Source: Thereva unica
Taxonomy: Eukaryota > Arthropoda > Insecta > Diptera > Therevidae
NCBI GenBank assembly: GCA_949987705.1
Contig: OX465282.1
Coordinates: forward strand, 13,380,501 to 13,444,500
Length of the DNA stretch: 64,000 bases
Direction of reading: 5' to 3'
The notes under the pieces were generated by a model, which made no database searches, was not told the DNA's origin, and saw only the letters and a list, made by a program, of their open reading frames with translations. The translations under genes were made by a program, and so were the position numbers. Positions within the stretch are counted from its first letter, which is position 1. Each line of letters opens with the position of its first letter. Of the stretch, positions 30,131 to 41,759 are shown piece after piece.

Positions 30131-33010
30131 TATGCATACGCCTCTACCTGAACAGACCATATGTCGTCTGAAGTAGGTCACTATGTTATCAATGCCCGAT
30201 AACTTTTACTATGAGACACTATTCACTGCCAAACGTACCTGGTGACGGATGGACAGACTTCCTCGCATGATACCTTAGGGGACCAACCTAAGCCTAAGTC
30301 TAATTAGCTTTCTTTTTGTTAATAACCTTTTGTTGCCAAAAAAAATAAGTCAAATAAAATACATCCGCCCCTGTATTAATCAGATTGCTATCTACACTTT
30401 ATCCATTCATTATCCACATCTTCTCTAAACCCCTCTCCCTCCTTCTCTCTACTTAAAAGCATCTTGCCAAAAAAAGAAATGCACACTGAATCACACTATA
30501 TTTTGCAGATCTCGGCATTAAATCATTCTCTCACCCATAATTTAACCTATTTCACTTCCCGGAAGCAATTTAAGCCCCAGCAAAAGAAAAATCCAATTCT
30601 AAAATGAACCTAACCTTATTTTCACATCTTTTCATGCAAATACGGAATGCCAACTTTCGCTCATGAAAACGAAAGTCATCACCAATCAAAAAAGGTTTTA
30701 CACACCGTACCGCAAATCACAACAACAACATCAGTGATCGTAACCAGAAACGACGCTAAAGAAACTGACAGCGCCATAGCCAGACTCTCGAGAGTGATGG
30801 AGGGCAGTTTAAAACCAGTTAAAGTTTCTTCGTTTAGTGTGTTTCTTCCTGTCACATACAACAGCAACAAAACAATACAACAACAAAATGGAAGAAAGAA
30901 AATAATAATGGATTAAAGTTTAGAAATTAACTGCAAGATCAGCAAAAACCTTAGACCCCAAAATCAGAGCGCGTGCATCTTTTACGAGAGATCATATCTT
31001 GCCGTGGAGACGACGTACTTATAGCAACAACAACAACAGCAGCAGACCAAATTTTGCATGGGAAATCGCGGCCACATTGTGATGCGCCAATATGGAAGAT
31101 GAGCCGTCACTTTCGCGCGTAATCAATTTTCTTTGATACGGTTTCGGGGGCTCCCATATTTAGCCATGGAGCAAGGCATGAGGCTATACAAATTCACACA
31201 AGATCGCTTTGCACCTTTTCCTTCATGTCGTATATGAGACCATTCAAAATTTCACGTGTAGTCTGTGTGACGCTCAGCACACCATCTCAATCTGAACGCC
31301 AGGTAGGCAGGCAGGCAGGCAGGCATGTAGGCAGGCAGGCATGTAGGCAGGCAGCCAGAATAGGTAGGTAGAGGAGTATCATCTAAACTTGTTTCCTCGA
31401 TCTTCGCGCTTTCGATTTTGTTCGTTGACCTCCATTATAGAGATCACCAGCTGCATGCCTTGCTGACTGGATCTCGAGGCTCTCGCATTCTACTACTACT
31501 CAGCTCTGCTATGCCCCAGCTGGAATGTGCGCCGCGTCTTGATGTCTTTTAAGCCGGAATTTTAATATTACCGCGCGAGCCTCCAAAGGCGCAAAAAGAT
31601 TTCTCGTCGATCCAGCGCAGCCACAGCACAAAATCCATCGCTAGGTAGAGAGAAGAGATAGCACGGGCGACTAGTGCTCCGCGGCTATACACGATCGCAC
31701 GATCACCAAGCACAAGCTAGCACCAAACAGCGATCAGCTCGAGACAGGCATGCCGAAGCCATGGGAGTAATGCACTCACAATCAACCAACGGCAACAGCA
31801 CAAAAAAACCTAGAGGAAAAAAATGAGGGCACTGACTTGCGTAGTCCAAAGAAATTTCCTCGTATTTTTGTTGCTGGTTTTAAGCTCAGATTAACATAAC
31901 CTTATTCAGAGAAATTCGCGCATTCAAAGAATTAGTCACCGCTGTGCGCGGGCTGGTGAAACAAAAATCAGTCCGTCGTCCGTCGCACACGGCTCTTTTT
32001 CCTCCTTTTCATGCGCATGACGACGACGTGATCATTTTCTGTCGGTTAGCAGCCGTGCATGATCACTACACACAGCCGTGCGACGACGACGACTGTGCGG
32101 ATCACCCCAAAAAGATGTCTCGTCGAACAATGCCCACGATCATGATCTGTCTGCTGGGAAATATATAGGTATATATCCGCATAAGCGCAACCGATCATTC
32201 AGACAGACATCATGCATACATTTACTCTGAGTGTGCTGAGGAGGATTTTTGTTAGCCCTTTCTCGTCGCGCGATCTGCATGGCGATCATCATCAGCATAG
32301 GCATCGCTCGCGACACATATATATACCTACGAGTATATTTAGTTAGTTCAGCAAGTAAGAGCGACAGCCAGCAAAAATCGATGGTTTGCAACATGGTGTG
32401 GAACAGGCATAAAGAAAGTGAATTTTGTTAAGTAGGCCAAATGTCGTGTAAAAGTGAAATTCAAAAAAACTAAAAGAAATATAAATGGGGGAAAAATAAT
32501 GGAAAGACCTTTATTGGCCGCCAACTGTCGGTTGTCGTTCGTTAATTTTGTTCCAGTTTTGAGTATTGAGGTCATCGATCGGGCACCATCGTTTTATCTC
32601 TTGTTCACTGGCTTAACTTCCGGTAGCCATAAGAAATTGGCGAAAATTCTTAGGTTGGGGGAAAAAACGAGGCAAAATTGTGGAAATTATTTTTATGGTC
32701 AAAAAATTCATGTCATTGTTTGAATATTTTGATGAATTGGGCTTTGTGGAGTATTGGAGATTGGGGACATATGCAATTTCGGTCTCGTATGACGTTATTT
32801 GTCATGACTGTATGACCGGTAAAAATGTTTCTGTAGATTGGATGTCAAGGACACCCTATCTTGAAAGAAGCAGGAATCGACAACAAAAATAGGTCTTCGA
32901 TGGGTTTTAGTAAATGTATTCGTCATTGTGCTTTTGAGAGTCTTCACCAGTTTCCCTAGACTGTGAAATATAAGGAGGATAACTTTCTTTTCTTTCTTTA
33001 TTTCAGTGAG
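30130..33010. other. Non-coding stretch, partly GC-rich
   Basis: No transposon or gene is recognised. 31300-31360 carries a GGCA/GTAG microsatellite. 31400-32400 is richer in CG and in CGACGAC and CGATCG words than its neighbours, unlike the AT-rich spacer elsewhere, so it could hold a host promoter or enhancer; no exon is visible. Frames at 30647-30916 and 32454-32723 lack domains. Confidence 0.35.
31305..31354. repeat. GGCA microsatellite
   Basis: Tandem aggc units, interrupted by two atgt units, over about 50 bp. Confidence 0.9.
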
Positions 33011-33319
33011 ATATGGGGTATCAGAGAATCGCGGCCTCAATTCGGACCTATTTTACTCTTACCAGACCGTATACTGTATGCCAGATTAGTTAAACAATTA
33101 GGTCGCCACGAATAACGAACTCTGTTCTAAACAAATGATAGGGATAAAGGGTGGACAAGTTTTCCTTCACAAAGAGCCTGCAGGTGAGATCCTCCGCTCC
33201 GTAATGCTACACGTAACTTAGTCAATATATTTTGAACTGACGAAAATATTTCTAGAACCCACAAGACGCTAATTGCACTTCCATGAAGCCTATCGGGATA
33301 TGCAATACCTGACAGATCT

Positions 33320-34410
33320 TCATTTTAGGAAGTGATCTCGTCCAGGTCCCTGATCTTCATCACTATCTGGTTGTTCCTTGCCAATACCTTCTCTGTTTCT
33401 TCTAGCGAAGATTTAACGTTTTGCTGGAGGTTTGTCGTTTTGTACCGTTACCGGACTGTTCCTTTCCTTAGCCCATGCAGACCCTTATTTCCAGCCCTTT
33501 TCTTTCTCCGAAGGATCGGGCTACCTTCACTGGGCCCGCTCTTTGTCGGGCTTTCCTCTCTCCTTTGAGGTGACTTGTCCTTCCTCTTTTTTGAGGCGAC
33601 TTTTCTCGGATTGCGCAACCACCCCCCCCCCCGGCTTCTTAGGGTGCTGGCGAGCTTCCGGATTTCTTGGGGTCTACTTCGACCGCTTTGCAACCCCGAC
33701 GACGTCATTTTTATGACTCTTCTTATTGCGATGCGCACTGGACGCCATTTGTGTAGCTGCTTCTGTCTCGTTCTGCCCCTTTTTTCCGCTCCCCTTTCAG
33801 ATTGCGCCATGAAGTAGGTTCGCTTTCATTCTCCTCAGTAACCCTAAGATATCGTGGGCGATTTTTTTTGTATTTGGTGACAGATGGTGAAAATCTTCAT
33901 CTTCTTTCAACTCAACGCCCCTTTAAGTGACGTTTATACCACCCGGAACCGCCGCGAGGCATTACTTCGGGCGGGCGTCACCAACGTGCAAGATGCCAGT
34001 GCTCCGTGGAGACGGATCAGCGACACTCCGTCTACTTCCGCGTCCTCCCTCGACCATTCCTCAAGGCCTCGAAGCATTATCCGAGCAATTGGGCCGAGGT
34101 CATCCTTCCGAGCGGGCGTTATTGTCAGATTCTTACCTAGCTAGGTGACAGTATTCTATCAAGAATGGCCCAAAAACACGTTCTTCTTATCTTCCATTCT
34201 CCCCAAGTGACCCGCTTACGCCATTACGTTACCAAACTGGAGCAGCTAACTAACCGCTAGCTAGCTAGAAATTTCTTCATCTTCCTGATGGCCTTCAGCG
34301 TCACTTCCGAACTTTTTACACATATCCTCAGCCCCCATCATCTGGTCGAATATGTGCTTCGGTGTCAGTCAATACAGCCGTGTGCTTCGCAAACTTCGGC
34401 CATTTAAAGA
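33320..34410 (-). pseudogene. Basic ORF1-like sequence of a LINE (probably LINE-E)
   Basis: A minus frame of 120 residues at 33448-33810 (MAQSERGAEKRGRTRQKQL...) is very rich in Arg, Lys and Ser, like gag-like ORF1 proteins of R1/I LINEs, but I see no zinc knuckle. The 34290-34390 part matches 51070-51170 on the minus strand (gacaagat/catcatttg words; ...DQMM..., ...KDIWRKVEATLKA in the better copy). It ends upstream of the LINE-E ORF2 at 38430-35100 but in the wrong order for one element, so it is a separate piece. Confidence 0.35.
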
Positions 34411-34696
34411 GGACATGGGAGACACTCTATCACATCTATGCGTAACTTTTGTCGATATAATCGTTTTCACTGATCATCATGATGCCAAATTCACTGTGCG
34501 AAGGAGTTTTGGCAGCAGCTACAAAAGCCCATCTGCAGCAAAGCACAACAGGAGAGGCCATCCTCCGGAGAAAGACAAAACCAACAAAGTAAAATTTCAA
34601 GCAGGAAAGCCCTCCAGAACGCAAAGGTAGCAGGAGCGGCAACTTCTCGCACTAAAAGGGAGTGATCCTGAGAAGATAGCTCAGCGCCTTCAAATA

Positions 34697-35083
34697 ATGA
34701 ACCAAAAAGGAAAAAGCTCTCAAGGCCTGGAAGAATTAGCAGTCGTCGAGGTTGAGAAGGATCTAGCATCTACAAGCCCAGATGCAGCGCTTTACAATGT
34801 AGTCGGAACCTCCGCTACCTTAGAATCAGTCACAGTGGTGGTAGCGACTATCCAGGACGTCCTAAATGCAGCATCAGGGACACAACTCATTACCTTCGAG
34901 CGCATCATTCCTGAATCTAGAGATTTTATAGAGGCTTGGCTGTCTATGAAAATTCCAGTACTACATCCTTGTGTAGTTTCTAAAGTTCATTGTCTGACAG
35001 ACCTTCAGGATCGCCAGCACTTCAGGTTGAAAGCATACACCGGGAGGAGTCAGGACAGTGAACTATTAGTAGTCTATAGATAA
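34697..35083 (+). other. Unrecognised 128-residue open frame
   Basis: A plus-strand frame begins MNQKGKSSQGLEELAVVEVE and includes TLESVTVVVATIQDVL and VSKVHCLTDLQDRQHFRLKA. It has balanced composition, unlike random frames, and may belong to a LINE ORF1 or an older gene fragment. I cannot name it. It runs opposite to the adjacent LINE-E ORF2. Confidence 0.3.
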
Positions 35084-35256
35084 ACCCCTACTCCAACGCC
35101 CCCAGACGTCTTGGAGCCGTGAATATTCGAACATCGCGCTGTCGCAGGACGTCTCCTATTCTGAGAAGAGAAGTCCTTCCTTAAGGAGAATGTCGTTGCC
35201 TTTCGTATGGCACGTCCTCTTGGTTCCTGTTGCCCCTACTGTTGCCGTTCTCTGGA

Positions 35257-35268
35257 ACCTTCCCAACT
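35257..35268. repeat. 12-bp target duplication of LINE-A copy B, left
   Basis: accttcccaact is repeated at 35621-35632. Confidence 0.9.
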
Positions 35269-35620
35269 TCTTCTTCTTCTTTGATCCGTTAGCTGGCGGT
35301 CCGAGCGGGACGTCCCCGCAACGGATACGCTGCTGTCGGTGCCGCTGGGTCCCGAACTCTATTCACGATTCGCTTCCATTCTTCTCGGTTTTTGGCGGTG
35401 TCTCGAGCCTCGGTAACTGATAATCGTTGATTCTTTAAGTCACCCTCGATATTCTTCAATCAGGTTTTCTTCGGTGCCGATCGCTGTATTCTCCAGTCTG
35501 CAGGACGGTCTCGCCAGAGAAGTTTACGTGGCAAGCGGTTATCATCCATTCGGAAAACATGTCCAAACCACCGTAGTCGACGTTTTTGCAGTTCTTCTTC
35601 GATCAGTGTTTGCTGATCGC
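35269..35620 (-). mobile_element. LINE-A copy B, 352 bp, 5'-truncated
   Basis: The AAG-rich tail is at the left (35269-35282). The minus strand encodes the LINE-A C-terminus (EEELQKRRLRWFGHVFRM, then NRLPRKLLWRDRPADWRIQR), closely related to 49430-49560. Perfect 12-bp direct repeats flank it. It interrupts the LINE-E RT thumb, so it is younger than LINE-E. It is the cleanest definition of the LINE-A 3' end in the window. Confidence 0.92.
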
Positions 35621-35632
35621 ACCTTCCCAACT
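35621..35632. repeat. 12-bp target duplication of LINE-A copy B, right
   Basis: Second accttcccaact. Confidence 0.9.
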
Positions 35633-36850
35633 GGCCACCATACGTGAGAATAGGGCGATCCATACGTGAGAATAGGGCGTACCACTGCTGTCTACATCCA
35701 CAGGACCATCTTTGGCTTGAAACCCCATCTTTTGCCAAAAGTATTTTTACAGGCGTAGAAGGCTACACTGTGTTTCTTTACCCTTTCGTCGATGTTCGAC
35801 TTCCAGTTGCGTTAAGGACCAAGTATTAGACCCAGAAATTTAACTCTGTAGGATAAGGGTATGCCCCTCCAACCAGGGGAGGTTGAAGACGGGAATTTTC
35901 GCTTTTGCCTGTGAAAAGCATCACCTCAGTTTTTCTCGAATTAACTGCCAGACTACAGCCTGCTGCCCAGCTGCCAACTTTATTTAGACATCCTTGCATG
36001 ATTTCAGTAATCACTGTTGGAAACATTTTGTATACGATAATCACTAGGTCATCTGCGTATACTACTACCTTAACTTCGCTTTTGTCTACTTTTTGCAGTA
36101 TACTATTCATCGTTACTAACCACAGTAAAGGGGAGACGACACCTCCTTGTGGTGTACCTCTGTTGGCGTATTAGATTGCCAATGGTTCAGGCTTGCTTCT
36201 ACATTTAGGTCTATGAGAGGTTCTCGAATCCATTCAGTACGTACGTTGTTAAAGGCGCCTTCTTCATCTAAGAAAACTGCCAAAGTGTATTGTTTGTAAT
36301 ATAGGGTCTTTAGTTCTCACCACCTCGTGTAGAGGTCTCTCGGTGGATCTACCGCTGATACAACCATGTTGAGCTGGTGACAGTAAAGTCCGATTGGTGG
36401 ATGTGAGAATCGACGACCGTTTCTAGAGTCTTAAGTACGCAGGATATCGGCCTATAGTCCTTCGCGAATTCGTGACTTCTTCTCCCTATCTTTGTGATAA
36501 AGGCAACTCTCACCCATCTCCAACTCATATGTACATATCTGAGTACCACGCAGCCCTTGAACATGACCACCAGCCATGGTGCTACTACCTCAGATAGTTC
36601 CTGTAGTATGCCATCCAGGCTAGGGTCGCACAAAGGACCTTTTCCTTCGTAATAATAACGGAAATATCCTTCCAGGAATGTCTCTGTACGTTCCCTGATG
36701 CGCTTCGACCTCGTTTTCGTCTTTGCAACCGGGAAAGTGTGTGGTCATTAAAAGCTCAACAGACTCGGTTTGCGATTCTGCCCAAACTCCGTTCGCCTGT
36801 TTTATAAAGGATGGACTGGAGTGTTCTTTGGACAGGATCTTGTGTAATCT
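35633..36850 (-). pseudogene. LINE-E reverse transcriptase
   Basis: Minus-strand blocks in order: FITKIGRRSHEFAKDYRPIS (36470-36530), motif A AVFLDEEGAFNNVRTEW (about 36235-36285, with Glu after the catalytic Asp), a decayed motif B (TPTEVHHKEVSSPL), motif C VVVYADDLVIIV (about 36035-36075), CSLAVNSRKTEVMLFT and KDGVSSQRW...RPILTYG. The frame is split among 36349-36633, 35826-36110 and other segments by stops and frameshifts. The catalytic Asp residues of motif C are retained. This order and DIEGAF-type motif A fit R1/LOA/I-group LINEs. Confidence 0.85.
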
Positions 36851-36862
36851 GGCCGACTCTCT
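36849..36862. repeat. 14-bp target duplication of LINE-C, left
   Basis: ctggccgactctct is repeated at 38336-38349. Confidence 0.92.
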
Positions 36863-38335
36863 TCTTCTTCTTCGATGGCTCTACAGCCCAATTCGAGCCT
36901 TGGCCTCCATCAGCTTCTACCCCCAGACGTCTCTCTGCTCCGTAGCTTGTCTCCAGTTTCTTGTATTGAGCAGTTTTGCTGCATCGGCCTTAACATTGTC
37001 TTCCCACCTTAACAGTGGTTTGCCAACTTGTCTTTTGCCATCTTGTAGTAGGTAGGCTACAGGGCTTTTTTGGCATCTTTGGACATGACCGGCCCAACGT
37101 AAACGTAGTAGCATGGCATGGGTCGAAAGTTTACATTCTTTGTATAAGTCGAACAATTCGTGATTGTAGCGTATTCTCCATGCATTGTCTTCATTGATTG
37201 AGCCGTATATCCTTGGGAGAACCTTCCTCTCAAATATATCCATCTTTTCTGCGGATTTCTGGGAAATACTCCATGCTTCACATCCGTACGTAGCTACTGT
37301 ACGTATGATGGTTTTGTAGATTCTTATTTTGATTTTTCTATGGATGTCTCTGGATTTCATTACTGGCAGTAGTGAGTTGTATATTCTGTTCGCGGCGTTT
37401 ATTCTTCTTTGTACGTCTATCGTTTCATCGTTGTCTTCGCTGACTGTGGAACCCAGGTAGTTAAATTGGTTAACCCGTTCAAAGTTATATTCCCCCCAGG
37501 TGGTATTGTGGTTTCTTCTTCTTCTTTCCACCCCTGACTGAATTACAATCTTACTCTTCTCTGCGTTTATTTGTAGCCCTATATGTTTGGCTCCATCTTC
37601 TAATTCTGTGAATGTTTCTCTAAGATATGACAGTGATCTTGCAAGGCAGTTTATATCGTCGGCATATCCTGCCAACTGTTTGGATTTGTTCAGCAGGGTT
37701 GCGTTCGCATCAATGTTAACCTTGCGAATTACTCCTTCTGGGCAGAAATTAAATAGCATGGGTGCTAGCCCATCGCCCTGCTTTAAGCCTTGCTTGACTG
37801 GGAAGGACTCCGTCAATTCTCCTTGTATTTTGACTGCACATCTTGTATTTTCCATTGTCATTTTTGTTAATTTTATTATCTTTAGGGGGGTGTTTAGGTG
37901 CAGCGGAGGATTTGTCTTATTGAGAAAAGTTGATCTGAATCCAGCTTGGTATTCACTTATTGCAGCTTCTGCGTAAGATTCCAGTCTGGTGCTTAAAAGA
38001 GATATGCCTCTATAGTTTCTACAGTTGAATCTGTCCCCTTTCTTGTGTATTGGGCAGATAATGCTTTGCTCCCATCCTTCAGGCATTTTTTCGTTCCTCC
38101 ATATGCAGCATAGTAATTCGTGTATAGCTGTTGAGAGCGATTCGCCTCCTTGTTTGATCAACTCTGCTGGGATGTTATCAATTCCTGGAGATTTGTTGCT
38201 TCTTAATGATTGTATGGCACTTTGTACTTCTTCCAGAGTGGGTACAATTGTTTCTCTGGTGTCATCGTTATGTTGTAGACGGGGTTCTGGTACATGTCTG
38301 ATGCTCTCATTTGCGTTCAGCAGCTCGCTAAAAAG
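36863..38335 (-). mobile_element. LINE-C (RTE-like) insertion, 1473 bp
   Basis: A minus-strand, 5'-truncated LINE ends in an AAG tail at 36863 and is flanked by perfect 14-bp direct repeats. It interrupts the LINE-E linker. The same family lies at 62340-64000 (plus) and 672-835 (minus). Its reading frame is open throughout except for an in-frame loss inside the RT, so it looks young. Confidence 0.93.
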
Positions 38336-38349
38336 CTGGCCGACTCTCT
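36917..38349 (-). pseudogene. LINE-C reverse transcriptase with internal in-frame deletion
   Basis: The frame is open from the stop at 38350-38352 to 36917, about 475 codons, beginning in the RT entry (LRSNKSPGIDNIPAELIKQG). Motifs are NYRGISLLS, ISEYQAGFR, then directly KMTMENTRCAVKIQG, motif B PVKQGLKQGDGLAPMLF, motif C LAGYADDINCLA, LQINAEKSKI, FNYLGSTVSEDNDE, YKTIIRTVATYGCEAW and the C-terminal LLRLRWAGHVQRC. About 60 residues carrying motif A and the first catalytic Asp are missing without shifting the frame. The protein would be catalytically dead. Use of TTG or other starts is meaningless because the 5' end is truncated. Confidence 0.88.
38336..38349. repeat. 14-bp target duplication of LINE-C, right
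   Basis: Second ctggccgactctct. Confidence 0.92.
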
Positions 38350-38429
38350 ATAGATTTATAATACCCATGGCAGATATCTCTCTTGGCTGAGGCAATGGCT
38401 TTGTTGTTAAACTGTACAAGGCAGAGTAA

Positions 38430-40025
38430 ACCATGAAGCAAATTTCAATTAATAGTCATAAATAGAACTTTTAAGTATAACACGTTACCTAACATCACTA
38501 TATCACAAAAACCACTGTAACGCATTTACAGTCTTCTTCTCAATCCCACGCCTACAAGACACATCAATTGCAGCCCCAACAACACTAAAAGATAATTTTC
38601 TTTCTATTTATAAACCTTCCAAAAAAATCCACCCTTTCTATGATATAACACAGCCAGCAGCAGGCTAAAAATATAACCATTGAAACAAGCAGCATTTCTA
38701 AAGGGGTCCTATATCACCAACCGCCAACCCCTCGGCGAAAATAGGCTCTCAAAAGAAAATATTAATATCAATAACTTTTTTTCTTAGTAACAGTTTAAAG
38801 AAAAAGAAAAAAAAATGACTGTATAACGGTATAGAGGAAACTTCCATAACGTTAGTCATCATCAAATTTATTTCTATAAAAGAAAATTCAACGAAAAGCT
38901 AAAATAAAAATTGAGAGTTTTTTTTTCGTAGTCAAATACATGAGAAAAAAGCGATGACGTTTTGACGTTAATTATTTTTTTCCAATGAACTGAAAATGTG
39001 ACACCGCATGGCTAACACAAGACTACCAACACCCAAATAAAAGATAAATATTTATCTATGAAAGGAGAACAGCGAAAAAAATGGATGAAAACGCGAAAAA
39101 AGACGGATTTGTTCTGGGTTCTGACATTTACTCCCTTTCCTATAAAATGACAGATGACAACAGCAACAGGAATCGCTCGCGTTGCCATAAAATGCGTCCA
39201 GCATGGCTGCAACATTATGAATTTAAGGAGTGTGGAGGGGATTAACACAATAAATACTAAAATGTAATACTAAACGCGTGTCTACATGGAGGTGGTGCGC
39301 TGTGTAGGGTGAAAAGGAGAATTTTTTTTCTGCTCTCCATTTATAGAACGTAATTTACACACGTGTAAACGCCTGTAGCCTTGAGACAGAGCGATTCTGC
39401 CTCGTGTGTACCCCCTGTTTATTGGGGTTTCCAATTCGAACATGAAATTTTATGCCTGTTTCTATAGAGCCAGAGAAAGAGAGAGAGCGGAGCCTCAATA
39501 CATGCGCCACGCGAGACTCACAAAACTCGCCACCACCTAGGGTGTGTATATGAACGCGTCCGAAAGAGCTTTTCTTTTTCTCGTTTTTTTCATACTCTCT
39601 TCTTCTTTTTTAATTTATTTTCTGAAACGTAAATTCGGGGAGCTTTTAACGAGGTCAAGCTCAGGGTCATTGGGATTTTTGCTGTGTTGTGCTGCTACTG
39701 CGGCCGCTGTCTGACATTGTTGTTCCTGTTACACATTTTTTTTGTGTTATTATTGAATATAGCGGTAAAATAGAGGCAGAGGCAGAAAAAAAAGCTTTTT
39801 GAAGTGTAGTAATTTATAAATCATTAATTAATTTGAAGATAAGTCAAGGAAAAATTATGGTTTATAGTTCAAGGTGACTGGAGGAAGTAGGTAATAAAAA
39901 ATAAGTAGGGGGGGGGCTGAAGTGTAGATGTCAACACTTAATAACTCATATGTGACACTTCCTTGCTTGTTTTTGACATAAAATTCGGGGCGCTGTTTTA
40001 GTAAAATTTAACTGGTTTTTTTATA
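38430..40025. other. Non-coding AT-rich stretch
   Basis: Fly-type spacer with A and T tracts. The 78-aa minus frame at 39012-39248 has no domain. A GAGAGA tract lies near 39475-39488. No gene or transposon seen. Confidence 0.45.
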
Positions 40026-40027
40026 GC

Positions 40028-40085
40028 GCTTTTTATGTGACAGTTCTAAGCTCAGGAGTCACCCTTTGTACTGCCAGTCCGTCAT
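40028..40085 (-). mobile_element. LINE-D 3'-end scrap
   Basis: The plus strand reads tttttatgtgacagttctaa, then gctcaggagtcaccctttgt, matching the poly(A)-proximal end of LINE-D at 53612-53670 and 56800-56850. Only the last ~55 bp are present. Confidence 0.7.
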
Positions 40086-40325
40086 AGCAAAATATCTTGG
40101 ATTTACTGCCCGAGCGTGTAGTTGCCCGAACTACAGACTACCTCACACTAGATTTATCTTCAGGAAGGTCTTCTCCCTCGAAATGTTTTGTAGAGTGGAG
40201 TATCGGAGGAGTCCTGAAAGAGTTTCATCTACAAGTGCTACTCCAGCATGTCAGGGGGCGTCGAGATGAGAAGCTACTAAAAGTTTACTATCCTGTCACT
40301 TTTCGATGCACACTAGTATTTTAGG
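40086..40325. other. Unassigned stretch
   Basis: Two overlapping plus frames (67 and 75 residues) have no domain. No other signal is seen. Confidence 0.3.
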
Positions 40326-40329
40326 GCTG

Positions 40330-40650
40330 GTGACGTTAGAATGTAGCATTGGAATTTCCTTATGTAGCTCAGTGATGAGATGCTTAGAGTCTAAGCTAAT
40401 GGGAGATGCAGAGGTGAGCTAGATCGGCTCAGTAGAAAGCATAACGTAACTCTCGTCTAGCTGCCCGGGCAAAGGAACATAATTGGGAACGAGAAAGCAG
40501 ACTGCCTAGCGAAACCGAGAGACTTCCTCAGGGGCTCGGAGATCAAGATAGTTGGCAGCCAAATAGAAGGGGTCAAAACACTATTTTTGACTACCACCTG
40601 CTGCTAGCCAACCAAAGCTGGAGCGCACAAGAAACCAATATCATCTTTAG
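40330..40650 (+). pseudogene. LINE-E RNase H C-terminal fragment
   Basis: From 40440 the plus strand reads HNVTLV, a stop where Trp is expected, then LPGQRNIIGNEKADCLAKP, the classical W-x-PGH-x-GNE-x2-AD signature of LINE RNase H (here PGQ). It continues into a segment also found at 61680-61790 (ggggtcaaaa, atcatctgctgctagcc words). Stops and an altered His show decay. Confidence 0.8.
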
Positions 40651-41755
40651 GCTGGGGCGTGCGTTAGTATAATTGCGTGCCAGTGCAATTTTTGATCATC
40701 ACTAAATAAAAACCTGAATGTTGTTCACTTAACGTAGATCCACATATATCCGTGACGTGACGGCCACTTCAGTGAAGTACCGGGAGTATCAGTGAAAAAA
40801 AAAATTATCGGTCCGGCATAATTCCATGCAAACAAATTGAGAAAGGCGTGACATGTTCCCAGACATCCCAGATGCAGTGGGCAACGACAATCTTAGTGCC
40901 ATTCAGTTATCAGTAAAAAAACTGAAACTACGTTGCCACCGACATTTTTAATTTATCCCGGACGTGAAACAAATATTTTTTTAAATTCAACTGAAAATTT
41001 TATAAGAATTCAACACAAATTTAGGTAAAATTTATTTGAAATACACTTAAACTTATTTCTGTGTGACCATTTCCCGAAGAGTCCACCTGGAACGAAGCAA
41101 CACTGTCCACGATAAATTTCATGATGCACTTGAGATCATTTTCCAAATTTCAAAATTAAAATATCAGATGCCATTGAACATTGATACGATACGATTGATA
41201 CGGAAAAAGGAGGTGCTGTATGAGAATGTCAATGAAAAATTCATCACGGGAGCCACGGACACGGAAAGCATCGGCGCTGTGTCGTTACGGATATGTGTGC
41301 GACCTTTATCCGTATTCGTCACACTTTCCTTGGCGATTTAGCCGCCTTTATTTTAGCCGTTGAACGCTGGTCAGGCACAGCTCTGTCTGTAGGACGACTT
41401 AAAGTATGCACAGTGGGCCTCTAGACAGTGCCCGAAGATACATTGCCAGAATTACCACAATCATCGATGCCACCAAACTGGATATTCCGTACAGCGTCTG
41501 ATACTGTAACTGTGAGCAGAGGAACAAGAAAACGCTCGTTCGCTTACGGCGTAAATATCTGGCTCTAGTCAAAGCTAGGCAGCGCACACTAGACAATTAG
41601 ATTCTGCAAAATTTAAAACACATCTCCAGACTAGGAGACAGAGCACTGATAGGCTTCCTAAACTTCCGAGGATGGCTTTAGACATCCGCCATAATCCATC
41701 CATTAGGAACACGAGGTTGTATCACAGAAAAAGACATACCAAAACCCTAATTAGG
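40650..41755. other. Unassigned stretch
   Basis: Frames at 41063-41341 (plus, 92 residues) and 41399-41596 (minus, 65) match nothing I recognise. It is probably old repeat or LINE UTR sequence, since debris lies on both sides. Confidence 0.3.
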
Positions 41756-41759
41756 GGTC

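Larger units (their letters stand above)
35100..38430 (-). mobile_element. LINE-E (R1-like) copy split by two RTE-like insertions
   Basis: Read on the minus strand from about 38430: the linker between endonuclease and RT (KSIESRP, then RLHKILSKEHSSPSFIKQ and MTTHFPG), the RT and the thumb region (VQ/FQRTATVGATGT) down to about 35100. LINE-C (36863-38335) sits in the linker and LINE-A copy B (35269-35620) in the thumb; each is bounded by a direct repeat that belongs to the LINE-E frame. Endonuclease and RNase H parts are absent at this site. Numerous stops show it is old. Confidence 0.85.

Noticed and set aside
31967..32000. Core promoter with initiator tcagtc
   Set aside because: A single short initiator match without a TATA box or downstream element is expected by chance.
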